Assembly: GCF_000172555.1 (NCBI RefSeq)
Contig: NZ_ABOX02000006.1
Coordinates: 62,001 to 126,000, forward strand
Direction: 5' to 3'
Origin: Pedosphaera parvula Ellin514
GTDB taxonomy: Bacteria; Verrucomicrobiota; Verrucomicrobiia; Limisphaerales; Pedosphaeraceae
DNA length: 64,000 nt
A program made the translations under genes and the position numbers. Shown piece by piece: positions 16,039 to 24,432 of the stretch (positions are counted from its first letter, which is position 1; each line of letters begins with the position of its first letter). The notes below the pieces were generated by a model. It was not told the DNA's origin and made no database searches. It worked only from the letters and a program-made list of their open reading frames with translations.

Positions 16039-16632
16039 ATGACCCCACTTACACAACTTACCACTTTGAAAGCCCGCTTAGGCCTGGATGCTTTCGACAC
16101 CAAAGACGATGCCTTGCTGACCAATGCCCTCAGGGGCTTATCCCAGCGCATCGAAAGCGAATGCAATCGTTCCTTCGAACGACAGACCGGCGCCACCTTC
16201 GACTTCCGCGCCTGTGAAACCGAAATCTGCGTGGACCGCTATCCCGTCGACGCTGTCACCGGGTTCGCCATTAAAACCTCCGAAGCCGAGGGCTGGGTGT
16301 TCGACTTTCCGGCACCGCAATACTTCATCAGCCCGGCACGCAGCGTGATCGAACTCGAATCGCCCCTCGGCTCCTATCGCCAGTTGGGACGCGTGATCTT
16401 CAATGGCGGCTACGTGTTGCCCGGAAATCCCGTGAACGCAGACCAGACCGCGCTGCCAGACGATTTGGAACAAGCCGTCATCGAGCAGGCCGCGTATTGG
16501 TATCAGCGCCGCAATCAGCTCGGACTCATTTCCATCTCGGGTGATGGCGGCAGCATCCAGCAATTCCGCTCGCTGGATCTGCTGCCAAATGTGCAGGCCG
16601 TGGTGCGCAACTACGAGCGGTTCATGATGTAA
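16039..16632 (+). CDS. Head-tail connector protein (HK97 gp6-like)
   Basis: 197 residues. The N-terminus (LTTLKARLGLDAFDTKDDALLTNALRGLSQRIESECNRSF) matches the gp6-like adaptor pattern: a short helix pair used to form the ring below portal. The middle is beta-rich (RYPVDAVTGFAI) and the end has a helix before LPNVQAVVRNYERF, as in these adaptors. It would join portal to tail. Position before gp10-like and tail-terminator-like genes supports the call. Confidence 0.8.
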   Translation: MTPLTQLTTLKARLGLDAFDTKDDALLTNALRGLSQRIESECNRSFERQTGATFDFRACETEICVDRYPVDAVTGFAIKTSEAEGWVFDFPAPQYFISPARSVIELESPLGSYRQLGRVIFNGGYVLPGNPVNADQTALPDDLEQAVIEQAAYWYQRRNQLGLISISGDGGSIQQFRSLDLLPNVQAVVRNYERFMM

Positions 16633-16656
16633 TCAACCGGACCCAAAGGAGGCAAT

Positions 16657-17175
16657 ATGATCGATGCAAAAATTCAACAGGAAGGCCGCGAACTGCTTTT
16701 CGAAGAGTTGGCCAAACTGGACGCGACGATCCAGGCCAACGCCCTGGTCGGTCTCAAGCGCGGATTGCAAATGGCCGTGAGCATCGTGCAACGAGACTTC
16801 CTGAGCGGCCCGCGCCCAACCAAACTTGATGCCGTCACCGGCCGGCTGCGCAACAGCATCACGAGCATCGTGGAAATTGATGGCAACCAGGTCATTGGAA
16901 CCCTTGGCTCCGAGGCGCCCTACGCGGCCTTTCATGAGTATGGCTTTCATGGAGTGGAACAGGTGCGCGGCTTTGAACGAAGACTCTCCCGACTCGCGAC
17001 CACGCGTGGCGGATTCGTCGGCCGGGAGCAAACTCACGTCGCTGGCCGAAGCGCGGGCACCGTGCTTGTGCGTCCCCATCAACGCCGCGTCGATTACAAC
17101 GGCCGCCCCTTCATCGCACCTGGATTGGAAAAAGCCATGCCTTTGATCATGGCCGAAATTCAAAAGGAACTCTGA
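16657..17175 (+). CDS. HK97 gp10-like tail completion protein
   Basis: 172 residues behind a strong AAAGGAGG. The family pattern is visible: an N-terminal helix, then GRLRNSITSIVEIDGNQVIGTLGSEAPYAAFHEYG, and a C-terminal RPFIAPGLEKAMPLIMAEI. The insert around residues 105-145 is arginine-rich. It acts at the head-tail joint. It follows the gp6-like connector and precedes the terminator-like gene, the standard order. Confidence 0.85.
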   Translation: MIDAKIQQEGRELLFEELAKLDATIQANALVGLKRGLQMAVSIVQRDFLSGPRPTKLDAVTGRLRNSITSIVEIDGNQVIGTLGSEAPYAAFHEYGFHGVEQVRGFERRLSRLATTRGGFVGREQTHVAGRSAGTVLVRPHQRRVDYNGRPFIAPGLEKAMPLIMAEIQKEL

Positions 17176-17208
17176 CCCTCAACTTTCATCCTTCAACACT
17201 TCATTTCA

Positions 17209-17649
17209 ATGAGCGACTCAATAAAAAAGCAAATCATGGACAAGGTGCTCGCGGTGCTGGAACCGATGCATGCGGGCGGCCTGGTGCGCAGCATCACCCG
17301 CGAAGTCGATTTAACCATCAACGCCCCGGCACGTCCCGCTTTGCAAATCTACGACGGCCCCGAACGCCTGACCAACAAGGACACGCGCGGTCGCACCTTC
17401 CACTTCGACATCGCCGTCAAAGTGCTCGTGGAAAGCCAGCGCGATTTGGGCGCCGCGAAGGATGCCTTGGTACCCGAGGTCCAGCGCCTGCTCGAAAGCA
17501 ATCTCCAACTGGGCGGCCTCGCCGTAATCGTCGATGGCGGCGAAGAAGTCCCTTTCATCAGCGAAGTCCAGAAGCCACTCGGCGGCTCGCTGGTCATGTA
17601 CACCATCCAATACCGCCGCATCCTGGGTGATCCCACCACGACTTATTAG
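17209..17649 (+). CDS. Tail terminator-like phage protein
   Basis: 146 residues. Layout and secondary structure fit tail terminator or neck proteins (gpU/gp17-like): an N-terminal helix (IKKQIMDKVLAVLEPM), then strands with APARPALQIYDGPER, FHFDIAVKVLVES and a C-terminal GGSLVMYTIQYRRI. The last motif is typical for a protein that closes the tail tube. It sits right before the tube genes. No Shine-Dalgarno is visible; the start follows a CTTCATTTCA stretch. Confidence 0.7.
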   Translation: MSDSIKKQIMDKVLAVLEPMHAGGLVRSITREVDLTINAPARPALQIYDGPERLTNKDTRGRTFHFDIAVKVLVESQRDLGAAKDALVPEVQRLLESNLQLGGLAVIVDGGEEVPFISEVQKPLGGSLVMYTIQYRRILGDPTTTY

Positions 17650-17698
17650 ACACGCAACACAACTCATTAACCGTTCCCAATCCAAACTCACGTTATAT

Positions 17699-18667
17699 AT
17701 GGAAATTACAGAAATCGGCCTTTTGGCCATCAGACAGGAATTTACTTACGGGGTGGATGCTGCGCCTGGCGGGTCCAATGTCATCCCGGTCGTCGGGGAT
17801 TCGTTGACGTATGAAGTCCAGTCCACCGCAACCGATCGCAAGGCCATGGATGGCACGCTCGATCGTGTTGCGGGATTCAACAGCATGCCGCAAGTCACGT
17901 TAAAGTTCAGTTATGAGTTGCGTGGCAATGGCACGATCCAAAACGGGTACAGCACTAATCCCATTGAAATCGATCCCTTGCTCCAGGCGGCCAATTTGAG
18001 CTCGGCTTATATTGCGGAATCAGAGTATGAGGCTGGCGATGGCAACGTCGGTTATACGCCCGCCATTTATACGGATGCCGGGCCGGGCGTGACCTGCTGC
18101 TGGTGGTCCGGCCAGAAGTTGCACCGGTTGGTGGGCGGCAAGGTGGACCTGAAACTGACTTGCGAGGTGGGCAAAATGTTCATCCTCGAGTTCACTGTGA
18201 TCGGCAAGTATTCGTCGGTTGTGGATGCCGCGCTGCCGCTGGGGGTCTCCTTTAACAGCATCAAACCACCATTGGTGAATGGCTCGATGTTCACGCTGGG
18301 TGGCTTATTCCCCATCCTCAACAAGTTTGAGTTTGAGCTCGGCAACCAAATCAAGATGCGCAAGAGCTTATCCAGCCCTGATGGTGTCGCCGGTTTTGTC
18401 ATTGCCGGACGCGCACCAAAAGGTCGCCTGGACCCGGAGTCGACGACGATCACTTCTCAGCCATATTGGGCAAAATGGAAAAGTTCAACCCTCATCCCCA
18501 TAGCGGTTATGTCCTCAACTCAACCCGGGAACAACTTTAGCCTAAGCTTCAACGCCGCCGAACTGAAGAGCGTGAATTACACCGGCCGCGACGAGTTGCG
18601 CATTCATCAGGTAGAATACAATCTCGTTCGCAACGGCGGCTCGCTCATCAGCCTTTATTTCTTATAA
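17699..18667 (+). CDS. Major tail (tube) protein, paralogue 1
   Basis: 322 residues starting MEITEIGLLAIRQEFTYG at ATG 17699; the longer open frame runs into the previous gene. It shares the same architecture and many motifs with the next gene: RKAMDGTLD, GFNSMPQVTLKFSYELRG, ALLQAANL-type DPLLQAANL, KLHRLVGGKV, and GFVIAGRAPKGRLDPES. Tail tube proteins of siphophages have this beta-rich form. Having two tandem copies suggests one forms the tube and the other an initiator or a variant subunit. Confidence 0.75.
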   Translation: MEITEIGLLAIRQEFTYGVDAAPGGSNVIPVVGDSLTYEVQSTATDRKAMDGTLDRVAGFNSMPQVTLKFSYELRGNGTIQNGYSTNPIEIDPLLQAANLSSAYIAESEYEAGDGNVGYTPAIYTDAGPGVTCCWWSGQKLHRLVGGKVDLKLTCEVGKMFILEFTVIGKYSSVVDAALPLGVSFNSIKPPLVNGSMFTLGGLFPILNKFEFELGNQIKMRKSLSSPDGVAGFVIAGRAPKGRLDPESTTITSQPYWAKWKSSTLIPIAVMSSTQPGNNFSLSFNAAELKSVNYTGRDELRIHQVEYNLVRNGGSLISLYFL

Positions 18668-18692
18668 ACCACCAACACAAAAGGAAATCATC

Positions 18693-19715
18693 ATGGAAAT
18701 CACCTCACTCGGTCTATTGACCATTAAAGCTGAATCGACCTACGGCACCGACGCGGTGCCGACTCTGGCAGCGAATCTCATTCCTCCCATTGGCGATTCC
18801 GTCTCGTGGAACGTGCAATCGACACCCGTCGATCGCAAACTCATGGACGGCACCCTGGACAATCTCGTCGGCTTTAACACGATGCCGAACGTGAACCTCA
18901 AGTTCCGTTATGAACTCCGGGGTAATCGCACCGATGGCACCACGGCGGACATTTCGTCTGGCAACAGTGCGCATGCCATCGAAATCGATTCGTTGTTGCA
19001 AGCCGCAAATTTGAATCCCACCTACACCGCGGAAAGCACCACCGGTTCGCGCAATGGTTACGTTGTCTATCAACCAAAAGTTTACAGCGGCGTCGGTCCC
19101 AGCGTGACCTGCTATTGGTACACCGCCCTGAAGTTGCACAAACTCGTCGGCGGCAAGGTCAACGTGGAAAAAATCACCTGGGAGGCCGGCAAGATTGTAA
19201 CGCTGGATATCTCCATCACGGGCAAGTACGTCGCTCCGATTGACAACAACTTCCCCACCAGCGGCACCACCTTCCTGGCGACCAAACCACCCTTGTTCGA
19301 CACCGCATCCGTTTCGATTGGCTCCTACAACGGCGCTGTCCTGAGCCAGCTCACCGTCGATCTCGGCAACAAGGTCAAATTGCGCAAGAGCGCCATCGAT
19401 GCCGACAGCATCGCCGGCTTCGTCATCAGCGGCATGGACCCGAAAGGGACCTTGGACCCGGAAAGCGTGGCTGAGGCAACGAATCCCTTCTGGGCCGATT
19501 GGCGCAATTCCAATGTGAAGACCATCACCGTCACCACCGGCGGCACGACTGCCGCCACTTCCGGCAACCAGTTCACTGGGACATTCGTATCGGAATACAA
19601 AGGCCTTCCATACGGAGCCCGTGACGATGTGCGCATTCTCCAAGTGGCCTTCAACATCGTCAAAGCGGATTTGACTGGAGCCGCCGGCAGCCAGTTCCAA
19701 TTAAAATTCTCCTAA
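18693..19715 (+). CDS. Major tail (tube) protein, paralogue 2
   Basis: 340 residues, starting MEITSLGLLTIKAESTYG behind AAAAGGAAA. Motifs match paralogue 1 nearly one for one (RKLMDGTLD, GFNTMPNVNLKFRYELRG, DSLLQAANL, KLHKLVGGKV, GFVISGMDPKGTLDPES, GARDDVRILQV). It has the better ribosome binding site of the two, so it may be the abundant tube subunit. Divergence is clear, so the duplication is not recent. Confidence 0.78.
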   Translation: MEITSLGLLTIKAESTYGTDAVPTLAANLIPPIGDSVSWNVQSTPVDRKLMDGTLDNLVGFNTMPNVNLKFRYELRGNRTDGTTADISSGNSAHAIEIDSLLQAANLNPTYTAESTTGSRNGYVVYQPKVYSGVGPSVTCYWYTALKLHKLVGGKVNVEKITWEAGKIVTLDISITGKYVAPIDNNFPTSGTTFLATKPPLFDTASVSIGSYNGAVLSQLTVDLGNKVKLRKSAIDADSIAGFVISGMDPKGTLDPESVAEATNPFWADWRNSNVKTITVTTGGTTAATSGNQFTGTFVSEYKGLPYGARDDVRILQVAFNIVKADLTGAAGSQFQLKFS

Positions 19716-19775
19716 CCACAACCAGGGCGGGGAAGTGACTAACCTGCCTCTCTCAACTCGCAACTCTCAACCACA

Positions 19776-20300
19776 ATGAAATCCCAACTCTCAACCACCG
19801 ACTCTCAACTCGTCACCATTGCCGACCACGACGCCGGCTTCAAGGAACTCGAAGTACTTTACCGCAACGGCAAACGCGAAAACATCAAACTCACCGCGCC
19901 GACCTATCGCCACGCACAGCAGATCGCGTTCAAATTGTCACAGACCAAAAATCCCCTGGTCATCACCGAAGCCTGCCTGCCCGCGGAATTCCAAAAGGAT
20001 GTGGAACGGTTTCTCGGCCGCCTGACTCCCGAGTTCGGTGCCCTGGTCGAAGCCACCTCTTTCGCGTTGACCTTTGGCAGTGAGTTTCAAAAAAAAATGC
20101 TGCAGGTGGGCGAACGGCTGATGCAGGCGATGGCCTCGACGGACTCCGTGCCGAACTCGCTCTCGTCGCTGCCGGATTCCAGTCCTGCGAAGTCAGACGA
20201 TTCTCACTTCCCAAGTTGCGAATCTACTTCCAGCTCACCCGCGAGCGGCAAATCCAACTCGACCTCCGACGCGTCATCATCGCCAGTTGCAGCGGCATGA
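19776..20300 (+). CDS. Tail assembly chaperone, short form (gpG-like)
   Basis: 174 residues in the zero frame. The first roughly 107 are a compact domain (FKELEVLYRNGKRENIKLTAP; HAQQIAFKLSQTKNPLVITEACLPAEFQKDVERFLGRLTPE). After the A-run at 20089-20097 the zero-frame tail becomes serine/proline-rich low complexity (SSLPDSSPAKSDDS), as expected where the alternative frame is the one under selection. It sits between tube and tape measure genes, the classic site of G/GT chaperones that coat the tape measure protein before tail polymerisation. The first codons are encoded by CTCAAC micro-repeats. Confidence 0.8.
   Translation: MKSQLSTTDSQLVTIADHDAGFKELEVLYRNGKRENIKLTAPTYRHAQQIAFKLSQTKNPLVITEACLPAEFQKDVERFLGRLTPEFGALVEATSFALTFGSEFQKKMLQVGERLMQAMASTDSVPNSLSSLPDSSPAKSDDSHFPSCESTSSSPASGKSNSTSDASSSPVAAA
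20089..20097 (+). promoter_or_regulatory. Programmed -1 frameshift site
   Basis: Nine adenines, read CAA AAA AAA ATG in the zero frame, contain the heptamer A-AAA-AAA (20090-20096). Slipping back one base enters a frame that is open from 20084 to 20446. Confidence 0.8.
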
Positions 20301-20446
20301 CCGGCGACGGCATCAAACAGATATATCACCAAATGGAAAATGAGTTGCGGGATCTTTCCACCGACAACTCCCAACCTTCAACCGGCGAAACCTGGGAACC
20401 ACCCAGCCTGGAGCGGATCAAAAAGCGGATGGGCATGATGACATAA
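20096..20446 (+). CDS. Tail assembly chaperone, frameshift extension (T part of gpGT)
   Basis: This -1 frame has no stop from 20084 to 20446 and adds 116 residues to the first 107 of the short form, giving a roughly 223-residue fusion. It contains SLPKLRIYFQLTRERQIQLDLRRVIIASCSGM in outline and a C-terminal EPPSLERIKKRMGMM, a far more protein-like composition than the zero-frame tail. A TTG at 20216 could in principle start it independently, but there is no ribosome binding site. In known systems the T part binds the tape measure or tube subunits. The tape measure gene starts 12 nt later. Confidence 0.75.
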   Translation, partial: NAAGGRTADAGDGLDGLRAELALVAAGFQSCEVRRFSLPKLRIYFQLTRERQIQLDLRRVIIASCSGMTGDGIKQIYHQMENELRDLSTDNSQPSTGETWEPPSLERIKKRMGMMT

Positions 20447-20458
20447 ATAAGGACAAGG

Positions 20459-22792
20459 ATGAACACCTATAATACACAAATAAATATTGCCATGCAGGTC
20501 GCGGGCGATGGCGCGAAGAAGGCAGGAGACGATCTTGCCGAATTGGAGAAGAAGACCAAGGCTAGCGAGGAAGCCTTCAAGAAAATGAAGGAGCAGGCGG
20601 AATCCGCGATCAAAGTGCTGGAAGGCATTCATAAGCTGATGGAGATGTACACCGCTCATGAAAAGGTGGTGGACCAGCTCAATGGTGCCCTTCGCCTTTC
20701 CGGACAATACTCGCAATCCTACTCCCGGGAGTTGCAGGAACAAGCCGAAGCCCTCAGTCGCGTCACCACCGCGTCCGATACGACAATCATGAAAGTGCAG
20801 GCGCTGCTCTCCTCCTTCGGTGCCACGAAGGAGGAGATGCCCGGGCTGACCAAGGCGGTCCTGGACTTCGCCGCTGGGACCGGAAAGGACGTCGTGACTG
20901 CCGCACAGGATTTGGGTAAGGCAATTTCCGGGCAGGAAAGTTCCCTGAGTAACCTGGGGATGAAATTCGATAAAACTGCCGGCCAGGGCAAAAATCTTTC
21001 CCAGGCAGCCGAGCTGATTGAGTCCAAATTCAAAGGGATGGCCGAGGCTGCCGACCATTCATCCGGTGCCAAGGTGGAAGATCTCGATAAGGCGTGGGAA
21101 CATTTCAAAACCACGCTGGGCGGCCTCGCTGCCGACGGTTTAAAACCTGTCATCGAGGGCGTGACCTTGCTCTTAAACCAAACCTCCGATTTGTTCAAGG
21201 AGGGATCACAGGCCAGCGAATACGCCAAGTATTTTATCGAGTTTGCGGCGGGTGTCGCTGCCACTACCGCTGCCATTAACACTTTCAAGATGGGCTGGCA
21301 GCTCGCCAGTGGCGCCGCGATTCAAGAAATCGGCGCATTGCGTGGTGTTCTCGGCGCTCTGCCCCAGGCCATTCCCATCGCCATCACCGTTGCGGCTACC
21401 ATTCAAGTCATCCGCGCCGTGCAGGAAGGCGTCGCCATGAAAAAGGCGTTTGATCAGGAGAAAAACTCGGTGGACCAGGGATTGGGAGGGGCTGATAAAC
21501 AGCGTCAGGGATTACAGAATGAAATTCAAAAATATCTCCAGGAACATCCGGAGGAAAAGCATAAGGTCGCGGGATGGTTTGGCCTGATCGGTGATAACTT
21601 CCAGGACACGGGCGACAGCCAGACTGATCTGGAAAGTCGTCAGAGGGTTCTGAAATCGGTTCGCGAAGGCCTGGTCCGAAATCAACAAAGATTTTCTGCC
21701 GCTTCAAAAACTTCAACTGCTGCCACCGCCTCTGCTGCTGACCCGACAGATCCATTTTCCGTGGGCGACTTCGGCTTTGGTGTGCAGGATCCACTTGGGC
21801 CGCAGTTGCCCATTCCACTGGATACCAATGCAGGTTCCGATACCGCCATTCAGCAGGCACAAGCCACCGAGCAAAAAATAACCGAAATTAAAAAGGAAAA
21901 CCTGCAGGTGCGTCAGCAAGATACCGAACAATGCTGTGCCGATGAGCAACAGGCAAATGCAGCAGCCCAGACTGCCATCGCGACGGCCACAGATCAGACC
22001 ACCACAAAGATAAAGGCAAACAACCAGGCGCAGAAGCAGAGCTTTGAGGACATTGATGCCGAAGTGAAAAAGATCGCTGTGACGGCCGAAAACAGTTTTG
22101 CCAGCGGCCTTTCCCATGCCTTCATGTCCATCATTGATGGCTCAAAATCTGCCGGCGACGCCTTCAAGGATTTTGCCAAAAGTTTCCTCTCTCAAATAGC
22201 GGAGATGATCATGCAAATGCTGATCCTCGATGCGTTGAAATCAGTGCTTGCTTTTGGGGACGGTGGGCAGGCCGCGAGTCCCGCAGCCAAAGGGGGCATG
22301 TTTCCTTTCACCGCCGCCGCCACTGGCGTCATGCTCGCCGCGGCCGGGGTTCAAGGCGTCAACGACGTCAACGGCCCCACCTACTTTCCCAAATTCAATG
22401 TGCTCGCCGGTGAAGCCGGCCATGAAGTCATGACCGTCATGGCCAAACCTCAAATGGGAAACATCGACGGCATGCCGGTCATACTTGGCAATGTCGGCCC
22501 GGAAAAACTCGCCGTTCTCTCGCAGGCCAATCTCAGCCGCATGGTGCAAGGCAGCGGCAAAGCCACCTTTGCTGCCAGCGGCTATATGACCGCTGGCGTC
22601 AGTGAAACCGGCCTCAGCGTCAGCCGTCAAACTAACCAGCCCGATGGCCGCATCGTGGTGGAATTGACTCCTCATCCCGCCTACGAAACCCGCATCATCG
22701 AAAACTCCATCCAGGGCGCCCGCGTCGCCGTCGCTTCTGACCTCGCCACCGACACCCCCATCCGCAACCAGGTCAAAAGCGTGTTCTCCTGA
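20459..22792 (+). CDS. Tail tape measure protein
   Basis: 777 residues behind AAGGACAAGG. The N-terminus is charged and helical (GDDLAELEKKTKASEEAFKKMKEQ), followed by the lambda-type domain (VDQLNGALRLSGQYSQ; LSSFGATKEEMPGLTKAVLDFAAGTGKDV; AISGQESSLSNLGMKF). Hydrophobic helices lie at about 255-325, and a C-terminal glycine/alanine-rich region follows FMSIIDGSKSAGDAFKDFAKSFLSQIAEMIMQM. It sets tail length and may aid DNA passage. At 777 residues the tail should be rather short for a siphovirus. Confidence 0.92.
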   Translation: MNTYNTQINIAMQVAGDGAKKAGDDLAELEKKTKASEEAFKKMKEQAESAIKVLEGIHKLMEMYTAHEKVVDQLNGALRLSGQYSQSYSRELQEQAEALSRVTTASDTTIMKVQALLSSFGATKEEMPGLTKAVLDFAAGTGKDVVTAAQDLGKAISGQESSLSNLGMKFDKTAGQGKNLSQAAELIESKFKGMAEAADHSSGAKVEDLDKAWEHFKTTLGGLAADGLKPVIEGVTLLLNQTSDLFKEGSQASEYAKYFIEFAAGVAATTAAINTFKMGWQLASGAAIQEIGALRGVLGALPQAIPIAITVAATIQVIRAVQEGVAMKKAFDQEKNSVDQGLGGADKQRQGLQNEIQKYLQEHPEEKHKVAGWFGLIGDNFQDTGDSQTDLESRQRVLKSVREGLVRNQQRFSAASKTSTAATASAADPTDPFSVGDFGFGVQDPLGPQLPIPLDTNAGSDTAIQQAQATEQKITEIKKENLQVRQQDTEQCCADEQQANAAAQTAIATATDQTTTKIKANNQAQKQSFEDIDAEVKKIAVTAENSFASGLSHAFMSIIDGSKSAGDAFKDFAKSFLSQIAEMIMQMLILDALKSVLAFGDGGQAASPAAKGGMFPFTAAATGVMLAAAGVQGVNDVNGPTYFPKFNVLAGEAGHEVMTVMAKPQMGNIDGMPVILGNVGPEKLAVLSQANLSRMVQGSGKATFAASGYMTAGVSETGLSVSRQTNQPDGRIVVELTPHPAYETRIIENSIQGARVAVASDLATDTPIRNQVKSVFS

Positions 22793-22846
22793 ACTCCAAC
22801 GCTGAACACTTACCATGTCCTCCGCATTAATAAACACGGTGACCAA

Positions 22847-22917
22847 CCAGGTAGGGCGTGGTGCCCGTCCGGAAGGACCTCCGTGCGCGCCGCACTAGCA
22901 ATGCCCGGGATTCCAAT
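22847..22917. repeat. Dispersed CCAGGTAGGGCG repeat
   Basis: This unit, running from CCAGGTAGGGCG to GGATTCCAA and including GTCCGGAAGGAC and GTGCGCGCCGCAC palindromes, matches about 4776-4850 closely. It sits in the spacer between tape measure and distal-tail genes with no gene of its own. Confidence 0.75.
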
Positions 22918-22996
22918 CAAACTACAATCCAGATCGCGTATGCGACCCACCACTCCTTCTCCCGCGTCCCATTGAAAACCGACAACTGAAAATCCT

Positions 22997-24103
22997 ATGT
23001 CCAATTTTATCTACCCCTTGGGTATCATCGATAAACAAAAGGTCACCCTGCTAAACACGGTGGTCTCCGATCAATTTGAAGATGGCACCACGATGACCCG
23101 CCTCCTCTGGTCACCCCAAAACTTCAAACGCAAATTCGACATCACCCATGGCCCGCTCACGCTGGCGGAATACCGCTACCTTCGCAGTTTCTACAGCCAG
23201 CGCAGCGGCATGTTCGATTCCTTCTGGTATCGCGATAATGTGAACCGCAAAGGAAATGCCAGCGTCCGTTTCGCCAGCACGTTGGCCGATGACCACGACG
23301 GCGTGCTCTTCAACACGCAGATCACCCTGAACGAAGTGGCTGCCATTCGTACCCTGCCGGAATGGGATGAAGTCTCCATGGCAGCGAGCTCCGCGCCCAT
23401 CTTGTGGTATGATGCCAACCGGGAATTCTATTTAAGCCACGCTGGCAACCTCATCACCGAACCTGCAGTTTACGATTCCGCCAATCAACATTATCCCGGC
23501 ACCTGGACTGCCGGCTCATCATTGATCCTGGATGGCAGCGCCTCACAGTATCAATCCTACTCCTTCACTGGTGGCAATTGGTCTGATTCCCCCAGGGTCG
23601 TTGAATTGGCAGCTGGGAAACCGGGCTGCACGATCTTTGCATTCTGCCGTCATTCCTCGCCGGTTGCCGTTTACCGGGAGCTGCTTTTTTCTCTCGGCGT
23701 CGAAGGCACCAATAAAGGCATTGGTCTGCAACTGGGTGCGGAAAATTACTACGCCCCATGGATTGGAACCGATGAACCTTTCTACACCTGCCGGTTTGTG
23801 AACGATCCGCCCGATACCTGGCGCAGCATTGCCGTAACTTTCCCCACCGGTGCGGATGGTGCGAGCATGTATGTGAATGCCGTCGCCATTCCCAATACCG
23901 ATGGCGTGGGCCGCGCCTATCAACCAGGGCCAGCAGTGTTCGGCACTTCTCCCAGCCACAATTACCCCGCCAATCCGGCTGCTGCCGTGACCAACGCCAA
24001 CATGGCCCACGTCATGGTCTTCAACACCGCCCTGACTGTCGACCAAATCAAAGCCCTGCATAACCTGCTCGGCTATCAATACGGCCTTTCGATTATTTCT
24101 TAA
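22997..24103 (+). CDS. Distal tail protein (DUF2460-like) with LamG/ConA-like domain
   Basis: 368 residues. The N-terminal about 115 residues resemble DUF2460 proteins (FEDGTTMTRLLWSPQNFKRKFDITHGPLTLAEYRYLRSFYSQRSG), the distal tail ring protein also found in gene transfer agents. The rest is a concanavalin-like jelly roll (ILWYDANREFYLSHAGN; TIFAFCRHSS; RELLFSLGVEG; DTWRSIAVTFPTGADGASMYVNAV; ALHNLLGYQYG), probably a carbohydrate-binding extension for host contact. Position directly after tape measure fits. Confidence 0.75.
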   Translation: MSNFIYPLGIIDKQKVTLLNTVVSDQFEDGTTMTRLLWSPQNFKRKFDITHGPLTLAEYRYLRSFYSQRSGMFDSFWYRDNVNRKGNASVRFASTLADDHDGVLFNTQITLNEVAAIRTLPEWDEVSMAASSAPILWYDANREFYLSHAGNLITEPAVYDSANQHYPGTWTAGSSLILDGSASQYQSYSFTGGNWSDSPRVVELAAGKPGCTIFAFCRHSSPVAVYRELLFSLGVEGTNKGIGLQLGAENYYAPWIGTDEPFYTCRFVNDPPDTWRSIAVTFPTGADGASMYVNAVAIPNTDGVGRAYQPGPAVFGTSPSHNYPANPAAAVTNANMAHVMVFNTALTVDQIKALHNLLGYQYGLSIIS

Positions 24104-24126
24104 CCCGCAACCCGCAACACCGGACC

Positions 24127-24432
24127 ATGAAATCCCTCACCTCTCCCGTAACCACCCAGCGCGATGCCACCCAAAGCGGCTGGTGCGAGCTCTACGATTT
24201 CTATTTAAAGAGCACCATCACCACACCCTTTGGCCCCACCAGCGTTCTGCGCCTCACAAGCAATCCCGCCGGCCTGAGTTTCTTCACGCCGAAAGTTTCT
24301 CCCGAATCCCCGGCCACCCGGGGCAACGCGCAAAACTACAGCTTTTGGCCGCTCAAACGTCAAATTATCAAAGGCTCCAACAAATTCACCAACGACAAGC
24401 TCGCCATCGCCGCCAGCAATGTTTCCCAGTGA
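24127..24432 (+). CDS. N-terminal part of a DUF2163-like tail hub protein (split frame)
   Basis: 101 residues. The content (CELYDFYLKSTITTPFGPTSVLRLTSNPAG; TRGNAQNYSFWPLKRQIIKGSNKFTNDKLAIAASNV) looks like the start of a DUF2163/BR0599-type protein, which should continue into a C-terminal domain. It stops at TGA 24430-24432, where the next frame continues with SEWAQMLADVDW and so on. The two parts overlap by 14 nt. I read this as one gene split by a single-base shift, or as two coupled genes; no Shine-Dalgarno precedes the second start. Confidence 0.6.
   Translation: MKSLTSPVTTQRDATQSGWCELYDFYLKSTITTPFGPTSVLRLTSNPAGLSFFTPKVSPESPATRGNAQNYSFWPLKRQIIKGSNKFTNDKLAIAASNVSQ

Noticed and set aside
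18714-19700. 328-codon frame antisense to the second tail-tube gene
   Set aside because: No motif and no ribosome binding site; the sense strand has a clear paralogue next to it.
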